Shown here piece after piece: positions 36,571 through 48,088 of a stretch of 64,000 nucleotides of DNA. The stretch comes from Methyloversatilis sp. XJ19-49 (GTDB lineage Bacteria > Pseudomonadota > Gammaproteobacteria > Burkholderiales > Rhodocyclaceae), in contig NZ_JANINI010000013.1 of assembly GCF_024580145.1 (NCBI RefSeq), positions 1 through 64,000 of the forward strand. Reading direction: 5' to 3'. Within the stretch, counting starts at the first letter, position 1; each line of letters opens with the position of its first letter. The notes under the pieces were generated by a model, which was not told the origin of the DNA, ran no database searches, and was given only the letters and a program-made list of their open reading frames with translations. The position numbers and the translations under genes are program-made.

Positions 36571-38060
36571 TCCGTTCGCCCTCCTTCGCGACGCGTCTCA
36601 TCGTGACCATGGCGGTGCTGCTGCTCGCCTATGGCGCATTTGTCGGCCTGCTCGGACGGCATGTTGCGGCACAACACGAAAAAGAGTCGCTGCAACGCCT
36701 GTCGCACGGGCTGGCCCGTCACATCATCGAACACTGGCCGGACATTGCACGGGCTGATGCGGACGCTGCCGACCGGTCGGCCCGCGAGACACTGCTGTCG
36801 ATGCTGATGGTCGTCAATCCAGGTGTTCAGGTCTATGTGCTGGACGCCGACGGACGCGTCGCCCACTACATCGGCGAGCCCGGCATGGTGCGGCAGCCGC
36901 AGGTCGATCTGGCTCCGGTTCAGCGGTTTCTCGACGGCGCACCCTTGCCGCTGTTCGGCACTGATCCGATGGACGTCGGCGTGTCCCGCATTTTCAGCGT
37001 TGCGATGTTTGCGCCGCGACCCGGCGACGTGAAGCCGCCCGGTTACCTCTACATCGTGCTCGACGGGCAGGCGCGCACACTCGTTGCCGGGCAATCGAGC
37101 CTGCTGCGCGTCTGGCAGGGCGCAGCGGTCGCGGCCACGCTGGGGCTGCTGCTCGCGGTGGCGAGCGGGGTCATCGCATTTCATCGGCTGACCCGGCCGC
37201 TGCATCGCATTGCGCACCGCATGCGCCGCTTCGGCAAGGAGGACGCCGGTACTGCGGTCATCGGCGATGTCGTCGCGATGCAGCAAGGTGACGAAGTGCA
37301 GGCGATAGAACGCGCTTTCGAGGACATGACCGAAAGGCTGAGAGCGCAGGGCGCGCGGGAGCAACAGCAAAGCGACGCTCACCGGGAAATGATGGCGGGC
37401 GTGGCGCATGATCTGCGTTCGCCGCTGACAGCGCTTCACGGTCAGCTCGAGGCACTTGCCGGACACCGCTCGTCGCCGCCGGCAACGTTCGATCGCATCC
37501 TGTCGACTGCGCTGGCGCAAAGCGACAAGGTGCGCCGGCTTTCGCAGCAGCTGTTCGAACTGTGCGCGTTGCAGTCGAGCGGTCAGTCGCTCAACCGGGA
37601 GCGGTTCCGGCTCGACGAGCTGGTGACAGACGCCGTGCAGAAATTCGATCTGACAGACAGCGCCCGGCCGCCCGTCATGCTTCAGGGACCGCCACCCGGA
37701 AGGCTTGAACTTGAGGGCGACCTGCAACTTATCGAGCGCGCCTTGACCAACCTGATCGACAATGCCATGCGTCACGCACCCGGCGCCGGACCGGTGCACG
37801 TCAGCCTGAGTCGCAACGGTGTGCTGGCACAGATCGTCGTCGAAGATGCCGGCCCCGGACTGCCTGAAGATCTGATCGAACGACTCGAACGCGGACAGTC
37901 CCTGCGTGACCCGCCGCTGCAACGAAAAAGCGGCGGCATCGGCGGGCTCGGCCTGGCAATCGCCCAGCGCGTGGCCGATCTGCACGGCGGGAGCCTGCGG
38001 CCCTTGCCGGCCCGTAACGGGGGCACTCGCCTGTGTCTTGCGCTCCCGCTGAGTCTCTGA
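36567..38060 (+). CDS. Membrane sensor histidine kinase
   Basis: A 497-residue class I kinase starting with GTG. TM1 covers about 9-30, a periplasmic sensor about 31-182, TM2 about 183-205, and HAMP about 206-262. The HisKA domain has His281 (GVAHDLRSPLTALHG). The ATPase carries the N-box NLIDNAMRHAP, G1 DAGPGLP and G2 GIGGLGLAI. Overlap with the regulator gene shows a cognate pair. The periplasmic domain is not recognised, so the stimulus cannot be given. Confidence 0.93.
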   Translation: MIRSPSFATRLIVTMAVLLLAYGAFVGLLGRHVAAQHEKESLQRLSHGLARHIIEHWPDIARADADAADRSARETLLSMLMVVNPGVQVYVLDADGRVAHYIGEPGMVRQPQVDLAPVQRFLDGAPLPLFGTDPMDVGVSRIFSVAMFAPRPGDVKPPGYLYIVLDGQARTLVAGQSSLLRVWQGAAVAATLGLLLAVASGVIAFHRLTRPLHRIAHRMRRFGKEDAGTAVIGDVVAMQQGDEVQAIERAFEDMTERLRAQGAREQQQSDAHREMMAGVAHDLRSPLTALHGQLEALAGHRSSPPATFDRILSTALAQSDKVRRLSQQLFELCALQSSGQSLNRERFRLDELVTDAVQKFDLTDSARPPVMLQGPPPGRLELEGDLQLIERALTNLIDNAMRHAPGAGPVHVSLSRNGVLAQIVVEDAGPGLPEDLIERLERGQSLRDPPLQRKSGGIGGLGLAIAQRVADLHGGSLRPLPARNGGTRLCLALPLSL

Positions 38061-38067
38061 GCAACCC

Positions 38068-38946
38068 TCAGGGACGCGGCTGCGCCACCACCGTCCCGAC
38101 GAAGGCTGCCACGTCGTCGATGACCGGCGCCAGTCCGCGCAGCGGGCGGCCGAAGGCGCCCACCAGGGTCAGGTGATTCACCCCGTCGTAGTAGCGCTCA
38201 TCGACCGAGACGCCCGAATCGCGCAAGGCCTGCGCCAGCCCGCCGGTGTTGCGTTGCGGATTGACGAGTTCGTCTTCCCGCGCGGCGATCAGCAGGCTGC
38301 GCGGCGCCGCGGCCGACACGTGCCGGAGCGGTTGCGAGTCGGCGGGCGCCGGATCTTCGACACCCGGGCGGTTGAATACGGGTTTGACGTCCGGATTGAC
38401 GATGGGCAGGAAATCGTAAGGCCCTGCCAGACCGACCAGTCCCGCCAGCCGGTCGGTCCCGCGACCGAGCTTGCCCAGCCAGCGCGCGTCCAGCGCCAGC
38501 ATGGCGGCGTTGTAGGCGCCGGCGCTGTGTCCGGCCACATGCAGCCGACCGGGATCGGCGCCCTGCGCCGCCGCGTTGTCCATCGCCCAGGCAACGGCTG
38601 CGGCACAGTCGTCGAGAAAGGCCGGATACACCACTTCCGGGTACAGCCGGTAATCGGGAATCACCGTGACGATGCCGCGCTCGGCCAGCGCGGCGCCGAC
38701 GAACAGGTAGTCTTCGCGCCGACCAGCGTTCCAGCTGCCGCCGTAGAAGAACACGACGACCGGCGCCGGGCCCGAAGTCTCGAGCGGACGATAGACATCC
38801 AGCTTCATGCGCGGGTGCGGGCCGTAGGCGATGCCGGCTTCGCGCCGGTGCGTCGACGGCGCCAGCAGATTCAGCAGACCGGTGGCGGAACAGCCGGCGA
38901 GCAGCGGCAGGCCGGCCAGCAGGCCAAGAAAGTGGCGTCTCTTCAT
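38068..38946 (-). CDS. Lipoprotein alpha/beta hydrolase (esterase)
   Basis: A 292-residue hydrolase exported as a lipoprotein. The signal MKRRHFLGLLAGLPLLAGC ends in a lipobox (LLAGC). Catalytic motifs are VVFFYGGSWNAG (oxyanion hole, like the HGG motif), VAGHSAGAYNAAM (nucleophile Ser), and likely acid and His in AAREDELVNP and NHLTLVG. It resembles BD-FAE/carboxylesterase family members acting on short acyl esters. It converges with the kinase gene, with 7 bp between stops. Confidence 0.87.
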   Translation of the reverse strand: MKRRHFLGLLAGLPLLAGCSATGLLNLLAPSTHRREAGIAYGPHPRMKLDVYRPLETSGPAPVVVFFYGGSWNAGRREDYLFVGAALAERGIVTVIPDYRLYPEVVYPAFLDDCAAAVAWAMDNAAAQGADPGRLHVAGHSAGAYNAAMLALDARWLGKLGRGTDRLAGLVGLAGPYDFLPIVNPDVKPVFNRPGVEDPAPADSQPLRHVSAAAPRSLLIAAREDELVNPQRNTGGLAQALRDSGVSVDERYYDGVNHLTLVGAFGRPLRGLAPVIDDVAAFVGTVVAQPRP

Positions 38947-39010
38947 GCGGCGAAGGCGGTCGATCGAACGATCCCGTTACCCGCGCCGACGACGGGCGGA
39001 TGCATCCGCA

Positions 39011-41050
<2,040 letters not shown>

Positions 41051-41213
41051 GTTAGAATTTTGCGTTGCACAAGACGTACTGACAAGGACTGCAGAAGCAT
41101 CACACGAGTTCGAATGCCTGCAGACAGCACGCCGTTCTACACCTATCTTTCAAGCACATGACGCACCCGCCTCAGTCCGAGGCATCCACCTCACGCACTC
41201 CGGAGCACCACGC

Positions 41214-42419
41214 ATGAACCCGTCTGTCTTCTCGTCCGTCGACATGGCACCGCGCGACCCCATCCTGGGTCTGACCGAAGCTTTCAACACCGACGCCCGC
41301 ACGACCAAGGTCAATCTGGGCGTCGGCGTGTATTACGACGACGCAGGCAAGCTGCCGCTGCTGCGCGCAGTGCGTACGGCCGAAGAAGCGCGCATGAAGA
41401 ATGCGCCGCCGCGCGGCTATCAGCCGATCGAAGGTTCGCCGGCCTACAACAAGGCGGTGCAGGACCTGCTGTTCGGCGCGGGCGCCGCACTGACCGCCGA
41501 CGGACGCGTGGTCACCGCCCAGGCCCTGGGTGGCACAGGTGCGCTGAAGATCGGCGCCGACTTCCTCAAGCGACTGCTGCCGCAGGCGAGCGTGTACATC
41601 AGCGATCCGAGCTGGGAAAACCATCGCGCGCTGTTCGAAGCCGCCGGGTTCGAGGTCGACACCTATCCGTATTTCGACGCCGAAACGCGCGGCGTGCGGT
41701 TCGACGCGATGATCGCCCACCTGAAGGCACTGCCGGCCCACGCCATCGTGCTGCTGCACGCCTGCTGCCACAACCCGACCGGCGCTGATCTGACCGATGC
41801 GCAGTGGGGCGAAGTGGTCGAGGTGTGCAAGTCGCGCAACCTGGTGCCCTTCCTCGACATGGCTTATCAGGGCTTCGCCGACGACATCGAAAAGGATGCC
41901 GTCGCGGTGCGCCTGTTCGTGCAGTCGGGTCTGAGTTTCGTCATTTCCAGCTCGTTCTCGAAGTCGTTCTCTCTGTATGGCGAGCGCGTCGGCGCGCTGT
42001 CCATCGTGACCGCGAGCAAGGACGAAGCCGGCCGTGTGCTGAGCCAGTTGAAGCGGACCATCCGCACCAACTACTCCAACCCGCCGACGCACGGCGGCGC
42101 GGTTGTCGCGGCCGTGCTGTCGACGCCGGAACTGCGTGCCATGTGGGAACAGGAACTGGGCGAAATGCGCGACCGCATCCGCGCGATGCGCACCGGCCTG
42201 GTCGACAAGCTCGCTGCGCGCGGCGTGGCGCGCGACTTCTCCTTCGTCGTGCGTCAGCGCGGCATGTTCAGCTACACCGGCCTGAGCGCTGCACAGGTCG
42301 ATCGCCTGCGCGACGAATTCGGCATCTACGCCGTCGGCACCGGCCGCATCTGCCTGGCTGCGCTGAATTCGAAGAACATCGACTACGTGGCCGATTCGCT
42401 CGCAACCATCCTGAAGTAA
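41214..42419 (+). CDS. Aromatic/aspartate aminotransferase (class I)
   Basis: A 401-residue PLP enzyme of the aspartate/tyrosine aminotransferase (AspC/TyrB) subgroup, transferring amino groups between glutamate and oxaloacetate or aromatic ketoacids. It has VNLGVGVYYDDAGKLPLLRA, the HACCHNPTGADLT loop, and the Schiff-base lysine in SSSFSKSFSLYGERVGAL. GGAG precedes the ATG at 41214; an in-frame reading further upstream is not coding. It is divergent from uvrB with about 160 bp between. AspC and TyrB cannot be separated from sequence alone. Confidence 0.92.
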   Translation: MNPSVFSSVDMAPRDPILGLTEAFNTDARTTKVNLGVGVYYDDAGKLPLLRAVRTAEEARMKNAPPRGYQPIEGSPAYNKAVQDLLFGAGAALTADGRVVTAQALGGTGALKIGADFLKRLLPQASVYISDPSWENHRALFEAAGFEVDTYPYFDAETRGVRFDAMIAHLKALPAHAIVLLHACCHNPTGADLTDAQWGEVVEVCKSRNLVPFLDMAYQGFADDIEKDAVAVRLFVQSGLSFVISSSFSKSFSLYGERVGALSIVTASKDEAGRVLSQLKRTIRTNYSNPPTHGGAVVAAVLSTPELRAMWEQELGEMRDRIRAMRTGLVDKLAARGVARDFSFVVRQRGMFSYTGLSAAQVDRLRDEFGIYAVGTGRICLAALNSKNIDYVADSLATILK

Positions 42420-42492
42420 GCGCTGCCGCCGGTCCGCAAGCGCGGATCAGCACCCGCCGCGACGCGATCCCGGACGGGGTCCGTCGCCCTGT

Positions 42493-43470
42493 TCAGTCAG
42501 CAGCGGCACGTTTGGCCGCAATGCGCAGGCTTTCCCGACACTCCGCCACCATGCGTGCGATCAGCACCTCGCAGGTCGGAATGTCGTGGATCAGCCCCAC
42601 CACCTGCCCGGCCGTGATGATGCCGCCGTTGACGTCGCCATCGGCCAGCGCCGCGGCGCCGCGGGCGCCGCTGACCAGCGGGCGGATGTCTTCGAACTGG
42701 CAGCCGCCGGGCCGGCTTTCCGCCGCTGCAACCTCTTCCGACACGGCATTGCGGAACACCCGCGCAGTGTTGTGCAGGCTGCGCAGGATGAGCCGGGTGT
42801 CGCGTTCATTGGCATTCACCAGCGCCTGCTTGATGTTGTCGTGGATCGGCGCCTCTTGCGTGGCGCAGAAGCGCGTCCCCATATTGACGCCTTCGGCGCC
42901 GAGCGCAAGCGCGGCGGCCATGCCGCGACCGTCACCGATGCCGCCCGAGGCGATGACCGGTACATCGAGCGCCTGCACCGCGAGCGGAATCAGCACCAGG
43001 CCAGGCACGTCGTCTTCCCCCGGATGACCGGCGCACTCGAAACCGTCGATGCTGATGATGTCCACGCCGTTACGCTGCGCCGACAGCGCGTGGCGCACCG
43101 CAACGCATTTGTGGATCAGCGTCACACCACGCGCCTTGGCCTTGTCGATGAAAGCTTTCGGATTGTTGCCGGCGGTTTCGAGAATGCGGATGCCGGCATC
43201 GAGAATCACGTCGAGATAGGCTTCATAGGGCGGCGGCTTGATCGCCGGCAGGATCGTCAGATTGACGCCGAATGGCGCATCAGTCATGCCACGGCAGCGC
43301 TCGATCTCCCTCGCAAGCGCCTCGGGTGTCGGCTGGGTCAGCGCGGTCAGGATGCCGAGGCCGCCGGCATTCGACACCGCCGACGACAGTTCCGCCGTCC
43401 CCACCCACATCATGCCGCCCTGAACGATGGGGTAACGGATGCCCAGCATGTCGGTGATGCGTGTCTTCAT
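42493..43470 (-). CDS. Nitronate monooxygenase family protein
   Basis: A 325-residue FMN-dependent TIM-barrel oxygenase. Motifs include GIRYPIVQGGMMWVG, FGVNLTILP, the catalytic-histidine segment FECAGHPGEDDVPG and the FMN phosphate loop ASGGIGDGRGMAAALALGA, typical of 2-nitropropane dioxygenase-type NMOs. It probably oxidises alkyl nitronates, though family members vary in substrate. AGGAGC lies before the ATG. It converges with the aminotransferase. Confidence 0.9.
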   Translation of the reverse strand: MKTRITDMLGIRYPIVQGGMMWVGTAELSSAVSNAGGLGILTALTQPTPEALAREIERCRGMTDAPFGVNLTILPAIKPPPYEAYLDVILDAGIRILETAGNNPKAFIDKAKARGVTLIHKCVAVRHALSAQRNGVDIISIDGFECAGHPGEDDVPGLVLIPLAVQALDVPVIASGGIGDGRGMAAALALGAEGVNMGTRFCATQEAPIHDNIKQALVNANERDTRLILRSLHNTARVFRNAVSEEVAAAESRPGGCQFEDIRPLVSGARGAAALADGDVNGGIITAGQVVGLIHDIPTCEVLIARMVAECRESLRIAAKRAAAD

Positions 43471-43542
43471 GATTCAAGCTCCTGACGATCGTGACTCGAG
43501 AGCCCGGATGATGCCTGCGCGAGTTGTGATCAGGGCGTTTGA

Positions 43543-43774
43543 AACGCTGTGGAGGCCTGGGTTGTTGGGCATCGCTGCGCTCACCCCAACCTACTGTCTG
43601 GGTTCGCTTCCAGCGTGTTGCACGTGGACCGTGGTGACGCTGTGCGGGGTGCGGACGCGGCGTCTACAACGCTGTGGAGGTCCGGGTTGTTGGGCATCGC
43701 TGCGCTCACCCCAACATACCAATCGACCACGTGAAGAAACGTAGGTTGGGGTGAGCGCAGCGATGCCCAACAAC
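43543..43774. repeat. Dispersed repeat with TTGGGCATCGCTGCGCTCACC core, three copies
   Basis: Two direct 52-bp copies (43543-43594 and 43668-43719) share AACGCTGTGGAGG, then GTTGTTGGGCATCGCTGCGC and TCACCCCAAC. The core occurs once more in inverted orientation, 43741-43774 (GTAGGTTGGGGTGAGCGCAG and on). They occupy the 317-bp gap 43471-43787 between the monooxygenase and ETF-QO genes, and there is no gene in it. Direct and inverted copies can pair into large hairpins. This looks like a REP-type family, but the copy number in the genome is unknown. Confidence 0.85.
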
Positions 43775-43787
43775 GGTCTCGGCAAAC

Positions 43788-45434
43788 TCACATCCCGTTG
43801 TAGATCGGTCCTTCGCCGCCCTGCGGCGTCACCCAGTGGATGTTCTGCGTCGGATCCTTGATGTCGCACGTCTTGCAGTGGACGCAGTTCTGCGCGTTGA
43901 TCTGAAGCCGCGGCCCGCTGGTTTCGCGCACGATTTCATACACGCCGGCCGGGCAATAGCGCTGCTCGGGTGACTCGTAGGCCGCCAGATTGACGGTGAT
44001 GGCCACGCCGGCGTCCTTCAGAGTCAGATGACAGGGCTGGTCCTCTTCGTGGTTGGTGCTCGACAGGAAGACCGACGACAGGCGGTCGAAGGTCAGCACG
44101 CCATCGGGTTTCGGGTAGTCGATCGGCGTGCGGGTCGCGGCCGGCGCAAGCGTGGTGTGGTCGGCTTCGTTGCGCAGCGTCCACGGCACATTGCCCTTGA
44201 ACAGCAATTGCTCGGCGCCGAACAGGAAGGACCCCAGCCACAGTCCCTTCTTCATGTAGGGCTTGAAGTTGCGGGTCTGGTGCAGCTCTTCCCTCAGCCA
44301 GCTGATGCGGAATGCGGCCGGATAGGTGTCCAGCGCATCCTGCGCACGACCCGCCACGAGCGCGTCGACCGCGGCATCGGCGGCCAGCATGCCGCTCTTG
44401 ATCGCCGCATGACTGCCCTTGATGCGTGCCGCGTTCAGGAATCCGGCGTCATCGCCGATCAGCGCGCCGCCCGGGAACACGAGCTTCGGCAGGCTCTGCA
44501 GGCCGCCCGCCGTGATGGCGCGCGCACCGTAGGCCAGCCGCGTGCCACCTTCGATGTGACTGCGGATCGTCGGGTGGGTCTTGTAGCGCTGGAATTCCTC
44601 GTACGGCGACAGCCACGGGTTGCTGTAATTCAGTCCGACCACGTAGCCGATGGCGACCAGATTGCCTTTCAGGTGGTAGATGAATCCGCCGCCGTAGGTG
44701 TCGTTGTCGAGCGGCCAGCCGGCGGTGTGGACGACCAGTCCGGGCTGGCTCTGCGCCGCCGGCACTTCCCACAATTCCTTGATGCCCAGGCCGTAGGTCT
44801 GCGGATCGACACCGTCGCGCAGCTGGTAGTGCTGCTCCAGCTGCTTGCCCAGATGGCCGCGGCAGCCTTCGGCGAACAGCGTGTACTTCGCGCGCAACGC
44901 CATGCCGGGCTGGTAGGCGCCGCCCGGCGTACCGTCCCGCCCGACGCCCATGTCGCCGGTGATGACGCCGGCCACCCGATTTTCGTCATCGAACTGCAGT
45001 GCGCTGCCGGAAAAGCCGGGGAAGATGTCGACGCCCAGCGCTTCAGCCTGTTCGCCCAGCCACTTCACGACGTGCCCCAGCCGCACGATGTAATTGCCAT
45101 CGTTGTGGAAGCTCTGCGGCAGCAACCCGCCGGGCACCGCGCGCGCGCCGGTTTCGGACAGGAAGTACATCCTGTCCTGTGTCACTGGCGTGTCCAGCGG
45201 TGCGCCCTGCGCCTGCCAGTCCGGCAGCAGTTCGGTGAGCGCGCGCGGATCCATGACGGCGCCGGACAGGATGTGCGCGCCGACTTCGGCCGCCTTGTCG
45301 ATGACGCAGACCGACAGCTCATGGCCGGCCGCGGTAGCCTTCTGTTTCGCGCGGATCGCCGCCGCCAGTCCGGCCGGACCGGCGCCGACGACCAGCAGGT
45401 CGAAGTCCATGGATTCGCGTTCGATGTCCGACAT
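43788..45434 (-). CDS. Electron transfer flavoprotein:ubiquinone oxidoreductase
   Basis: A 548-residue inner-membrane-associated flavo-iron-sulfur protein that passes electrons from ETF to quinone during fatty-acid, amino-acid and choline oxidation. The N-terminal FAD motif is LLVVGAGPAGLAAAIRAKQK. The C-terminal ferredoxin region (RYCPAGVYEIV and NCVHCKTCDIKDPTQNIHW) supplies the 4Fe-4S ligands. It is full length. Upstream of it the 5' end is about 145 bp from the SPFH gene, without a recognisable promoter. No ETF alpha or beta genes are in the window. Confidence 0.95.
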   Translation of the reverse strand: MSDIERESMDFDLLVVGAGPAGLAAAIRAKQKATAAGHELSVCVIDKAAEVGAHILSGAVMDPRALTELLPDWQAQGAPLDTPVTQDRMYFLSETGARAVPGGLLPQSFHNDGNYIVRLGHVVKWLGEQAEALGVDIFPGFSGSALQFDDENRVAGVITGDMGVGRDGTPGGAYQPGMALRAKYTLFAEGCRGHLGKQLEQHYQLRDGVDPQTYGLGIKELWEVPAAQSQPGLVVHTAGWPLDNDTYGGGFIYHLKGNLVAIGYVVGLNYSNPWLSPYEEFQRYKTHPTIRSHIEGGTRLAYGARAITAGGLQSLPKLVFPGGALIGDDAGFLNAARIKGSHAAIKSGMLAADAAVDALVAGRAQDALDTYPAAFRISWLREELHQTRNFKPYMKKGLWLGSFLFGAEQLLFKGNVPWTLRNEADHTTLAPAATRTPIDYPKPDGVLTFDRLSSVFLSSTNHEEDQPCHLTLKDAGVAITVNLAAYESPEQRYCPAGVYEIVRETSGPRLQINAQNCVHCKTCDIKDPTQNIHWVTPQGGEGPIYNGM

Positions 45435-45580
45435 GGTGAAGTCTTCCGGAAAGCTGAACCGTCGATCAATGCGGATCAGTCAAACGCTGCTTGCCAGGGC
45501 AGCGCTCAGAAACGTTGTTTCGAACGCCCGGGCGACCCGATGTGCCCGATCCGTTCGCCCTGTGTCCCTCGCGTCGAAGG

Positions 45581-46441
45581 CTATTTGCCCTGTGCCCGCG
45601 CAAAGATGCCGGCCACCGCGTCCTGCAGATCGGCCGGCAGCACGACGATCTTCGCATTCGGCGACTCGCCCAGCTTGCCCAGCGCAGCCACGTACTTTTC
45701 GCCCAGCAGATACATCATCGGCAGTTGCTGTTCGCCGAGCGATGCCGTGACGCGACGGATCGATTCGGCACTGGCCTCGGCCAGCGTGACCTGCGCCGTG
45801 GCATCCCGCTTGGCCGACTCGAGGCGCGCTTCGGCTTCCAGAATCATCGACTGCTTCTGCCCTTCCGAGCGGGTCACCATGGCCTTGCGTTCGCGCTCCG
45901 CACTGGCCTGCTGTTCCATCGCGCGCTGCATCGAATCCGACGGATTGATGTCCTGGATCTCAACCGACTTGACGGTCAGACCCCAGTCGATCGCCTCGTC
46001 GGCGATGCTTTCGCGCAGCCGGATCTTGATCTTGTCGCGGCTTGACAGCGCCTGGTCGAGATCCATTTCGCCGACGATGGAGCGCAGTGTGGTCATGATC
46101 AGATTGCGGATGGCTTCGGAAAAGTCGGTCACGCCGTAGACCGCCTTGACCGGGTCGGTCACCTTGATGAACGCGACGGCATTGGTGCGGATCACCGCGT
46201 TGTCGCGCGTGATCACCTCCTGTTCCTGCACGTCCAGAATGATGTCCTTGGTGATCACCTTGTAGGCCACGTCATCGAGGTAGGGAATGATGATGTTCAG
46301 GCCCGGCAGCAGCGTGCTCTGGTACTTGCCGAGCCGCTGCACGACCCACTCCTCGCCCTGCGGCACGATACGCAGGCCCTTGGCCAGCGTGACGAAAGCA
46401 AAAACCAGTATCGCGATGGCGACGACGATGCCCGAACTCAT
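45581..46441 (-). CDS. SPFH/stomatin-like membrane protein
   Basis: A 286-residue slipin/paraslipin. One N-terminal membrane segment (IVVAIAILVFAFVTLAKGL) precedes the SPFH domain RIVPQGEEWVVQRLGKYQST through SVEIQDINPSDSMQRAME, then a charged coiled-coil region. These proteins form ring or cage assemblies in the membrane and are paired with NfeD. Its ATG overlaps the nfeD stop (ATGA), so they are one operon; nfeD precedes it. Function is probably membrane microdomain or proteolysis control. Confidence 0.93.
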   Translation of the reverse strand: MSSGIVVAIAILVFAFVTLAKGLRIVPQGEEWVVQRLGKYQSTLLPGLNIIIPYLDDVAYKVITKDIILDVQEQEVITRDNAVIRTNAVAFIKVTDPVKAVYGVTDFSEAIRNLIMTTLRSIVGEMDLDQALSSRDKIKIRLRESIADEAIDWGLTVKSVEIQDINPSDSMQRAMEQQASAERERKAMVTRSEGQKQSMILEAEARLESAKRDATAQVTLAEASAESIRRVTASLGEQQLPMMYLLGEKYVAALGKLGESPNAKIVVLPADLQDAVAGIFARAQGK

Positions 46442-46899
46442 GCCGAAACTCCCTTGTTGATCAGCCCCACCTTGAGCAGCGATCCTTCCACCGACAGCAC
46501 CTTCACCCGTTCGCCGGCCGCGATGGTGTCGTCGGCGATGCACTCCCACACGTCGCTGCCGAGCAGCGGCTTCTGGAAGCGCACCTTGCCGCGACCATAA
46601 GGCGTCACCTCGCCGACCAGCAGACCGACCTCGCCGATCTGCTCGCCGTCCGACATTCCGGCGTGCGTCTTGTGCTGATCGGTGCGGAACACCCTGAACC
46701 AGACGAACACGAGCACGCAGGACAACGCCGTCCACAACCCGAGCAGCAGGGTCAGCGACAGCGCCGGCACGGCGGCCACCAGCAGGCCGATCGCCACGGC
46801 GGCCACGCCGAACCACACCAGCACCATGCCCGGCACCGCAAGTTCGAACAGGATCAGCGCAAGACCCGCTACCAGCCAGTGCCACCATTCGATATTCAT
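46438..46899 (-). CDS. NfeD-like membrane protein
   Basis: A 153-residue short NfeD with two membrane regions (VAGLALILFELAVPGMVLV and the following helices) and a C-terminal OB-fold soluble domain (GEVGLLVGEVTPYGRGKVRF to VKVLSVEGSLLKVG). The protease domain of long NfeD proteins is absent. ATG at 46899 is preferred over a longer start 20 codons upstream because the protein then begins at MNIEWWHWLVAG. It is operonic with the SPFH gene. Confidence 0.88.
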   Translation of the reverse strand: MNIEWWHWLVAGLALILFELAVPGMVLVWFGVAAVAIGLLVAAVPALSLTLLLGLWTALSCVLVFVWFRVFRTDQHKTHAGMSDGEQIGEVGLLVGEVTPYGRGKVRFQKPLLGSDVWECIADDTIAAGERVKVLSVEGSLLKVGLINKGVSA

Positions 46900-46939
46900 G
46901 CCGTCAGTCCATCTCCGTTGCGACGGCCAGTGTAGCGGC

Positions 46940-47866
46940 TCAGCGGCTGCAATCACCAAGCGCCATCAGGTGTGCGGCCACGGCCGCGCCGATATTGCCC
47001 AGACCGTAGCCGCCTTCCAGCGTCGAAATGATGCGGCCCTTGCCCGACGCTTCGGCGATGTCGCGCAGCGCGTGCGTGAGCCAGCGGTAATCGGCCGCTT
47101 CGAGCTGGATGTTGGCCAGCGGATCGTCCCGATGCGCGTCGAAGCCTGCCGAAATGAACACGATCTGCGGCCTGAAGGCGCGCAGCGCGGGCAGCGCGGT
47201 CTGTGTCCAGTGTCGGCGAAAAGCATCGCTGCCGTCACCTGCCGCCAGACGCATGGGCAGATAACCCGCTCTTTCCGGAAAATTGCCCTGCGGGTAATAC
47301 GGATGCTGGAAGCTGTCGGCCATCAGCACGCGCGGCTCGCGCCGGAACATGCTCTCGGTGCCGTTGCCGCGATGGACGTCGAAATCGGCCACCGCGACGC
47401 GCTCGATGCCGTGTGCGGCGAGCGCGTGCGCCATGCCGACCGCCACGTTGCCATAGAGGCAGAAACCCATCGCATCGCCCGCGCGGGCGTGATGACCTGG
47501 CGGGCGCGTGGCGCAGAACACGCTGCGCGTGCGGCCACTCATCACGAGATCGACCGCATGCACCATGGCGCCGGCTGCGCGCGACGCGGCCGCAAGCGAA
47601 CCGGGCGACATGACGGTATCCGGATCGAGTTTGTGCAGGCCGGACGCAGGCGCGACGTTCTCCACCTCATCCAGATAGGCCGGGTGATGCACGCGTTCGA
47701 GCTGCTCACGGGTGACCCGGGGCGCATCGATGCGCTGCCAGGTACGCAGCAGGCCGGCTGCGGCGATGCCATCGAGCACCGCCGTCAGCCGCGCCGGTGC
47801 TTCAGGGTGACGCTCGCCCGGTTGGTGACCGAGACAATCGGCGTGGGTCAGCAGTACGCAGTCCAT
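46940..47866 (-). CDS. Histone deacetylase/acetoin utilisation family hydrolase
   Basis: A 308-residue zinc amidohydrolase of the class II HDAC-like type, which removes acetyl groups from lysine or polyamine substrates. Zinc and charge-relay residues are in RPPGHHARAGDAMGFCLYGN, DFDVHRGNGTESMF and FISAGFDAHRDDPLANI. ATG 47866 (MDCVLLTH) is chosen; a longer in-frame start adds 26 residues. It is divergent from the TIR/CHAT gene run, with a roughly 220-bp gap between. Confidence 0.9.
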   Translation of the reverse strand: MDCVLLTHADCLGHQPGERHPEAPARLTAVLDGIAAAGLLRTWQRIDAPRVTREQLERVHHPAYLDEVENVAPASGLHKLDPDTVMSPGSLAAASRAAGAMVHAVDLVMSGRTRSVFCATRPPGHHARAGDAMGFCLYGNVAVGMAHALAAHGIERVAVADFDVHRGNGTESMFRREPRVLMADSFQHPYYPQGNFPERAGYLPMRLAAGDGSDAFRRHWTQTALPALRAFRPQIVFISAGFDAHRDDPLANIQLEAADYRWLTHALRDIAEASGKGRIISTLEGGYGLGNIGAAVAAHLMALGDCSR

Positions 47867-48088
47867 GCAGCAGGCGGCGGCGGGCAGCCCGTTCGAGGAC
47901 CACAGCCGGCGCGAAGATGTAAACAGGCTGGATGATAGCGGCAAGCATCGTCCTCATGACCTACGACACGCTGCGCATCCGGTTTGCGGGTTTTCAAGGC
48001 GATTGCAAGCGCCTAGACTGCCGACGTCGCCCGAAAACCGACCCTGCACGGACGTCCGTGATGCCGCGCAGGTCCCGTGGAGCACACC

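Noticed and set aside
41079-41094. CTG-N10-CAG between uvrB and the aminotransferase gene
   Set aside because: It lacks the T and A next to the CTG and CAG and the AT-rich core of LexA operators; with many positions tested, one chance match is expected.
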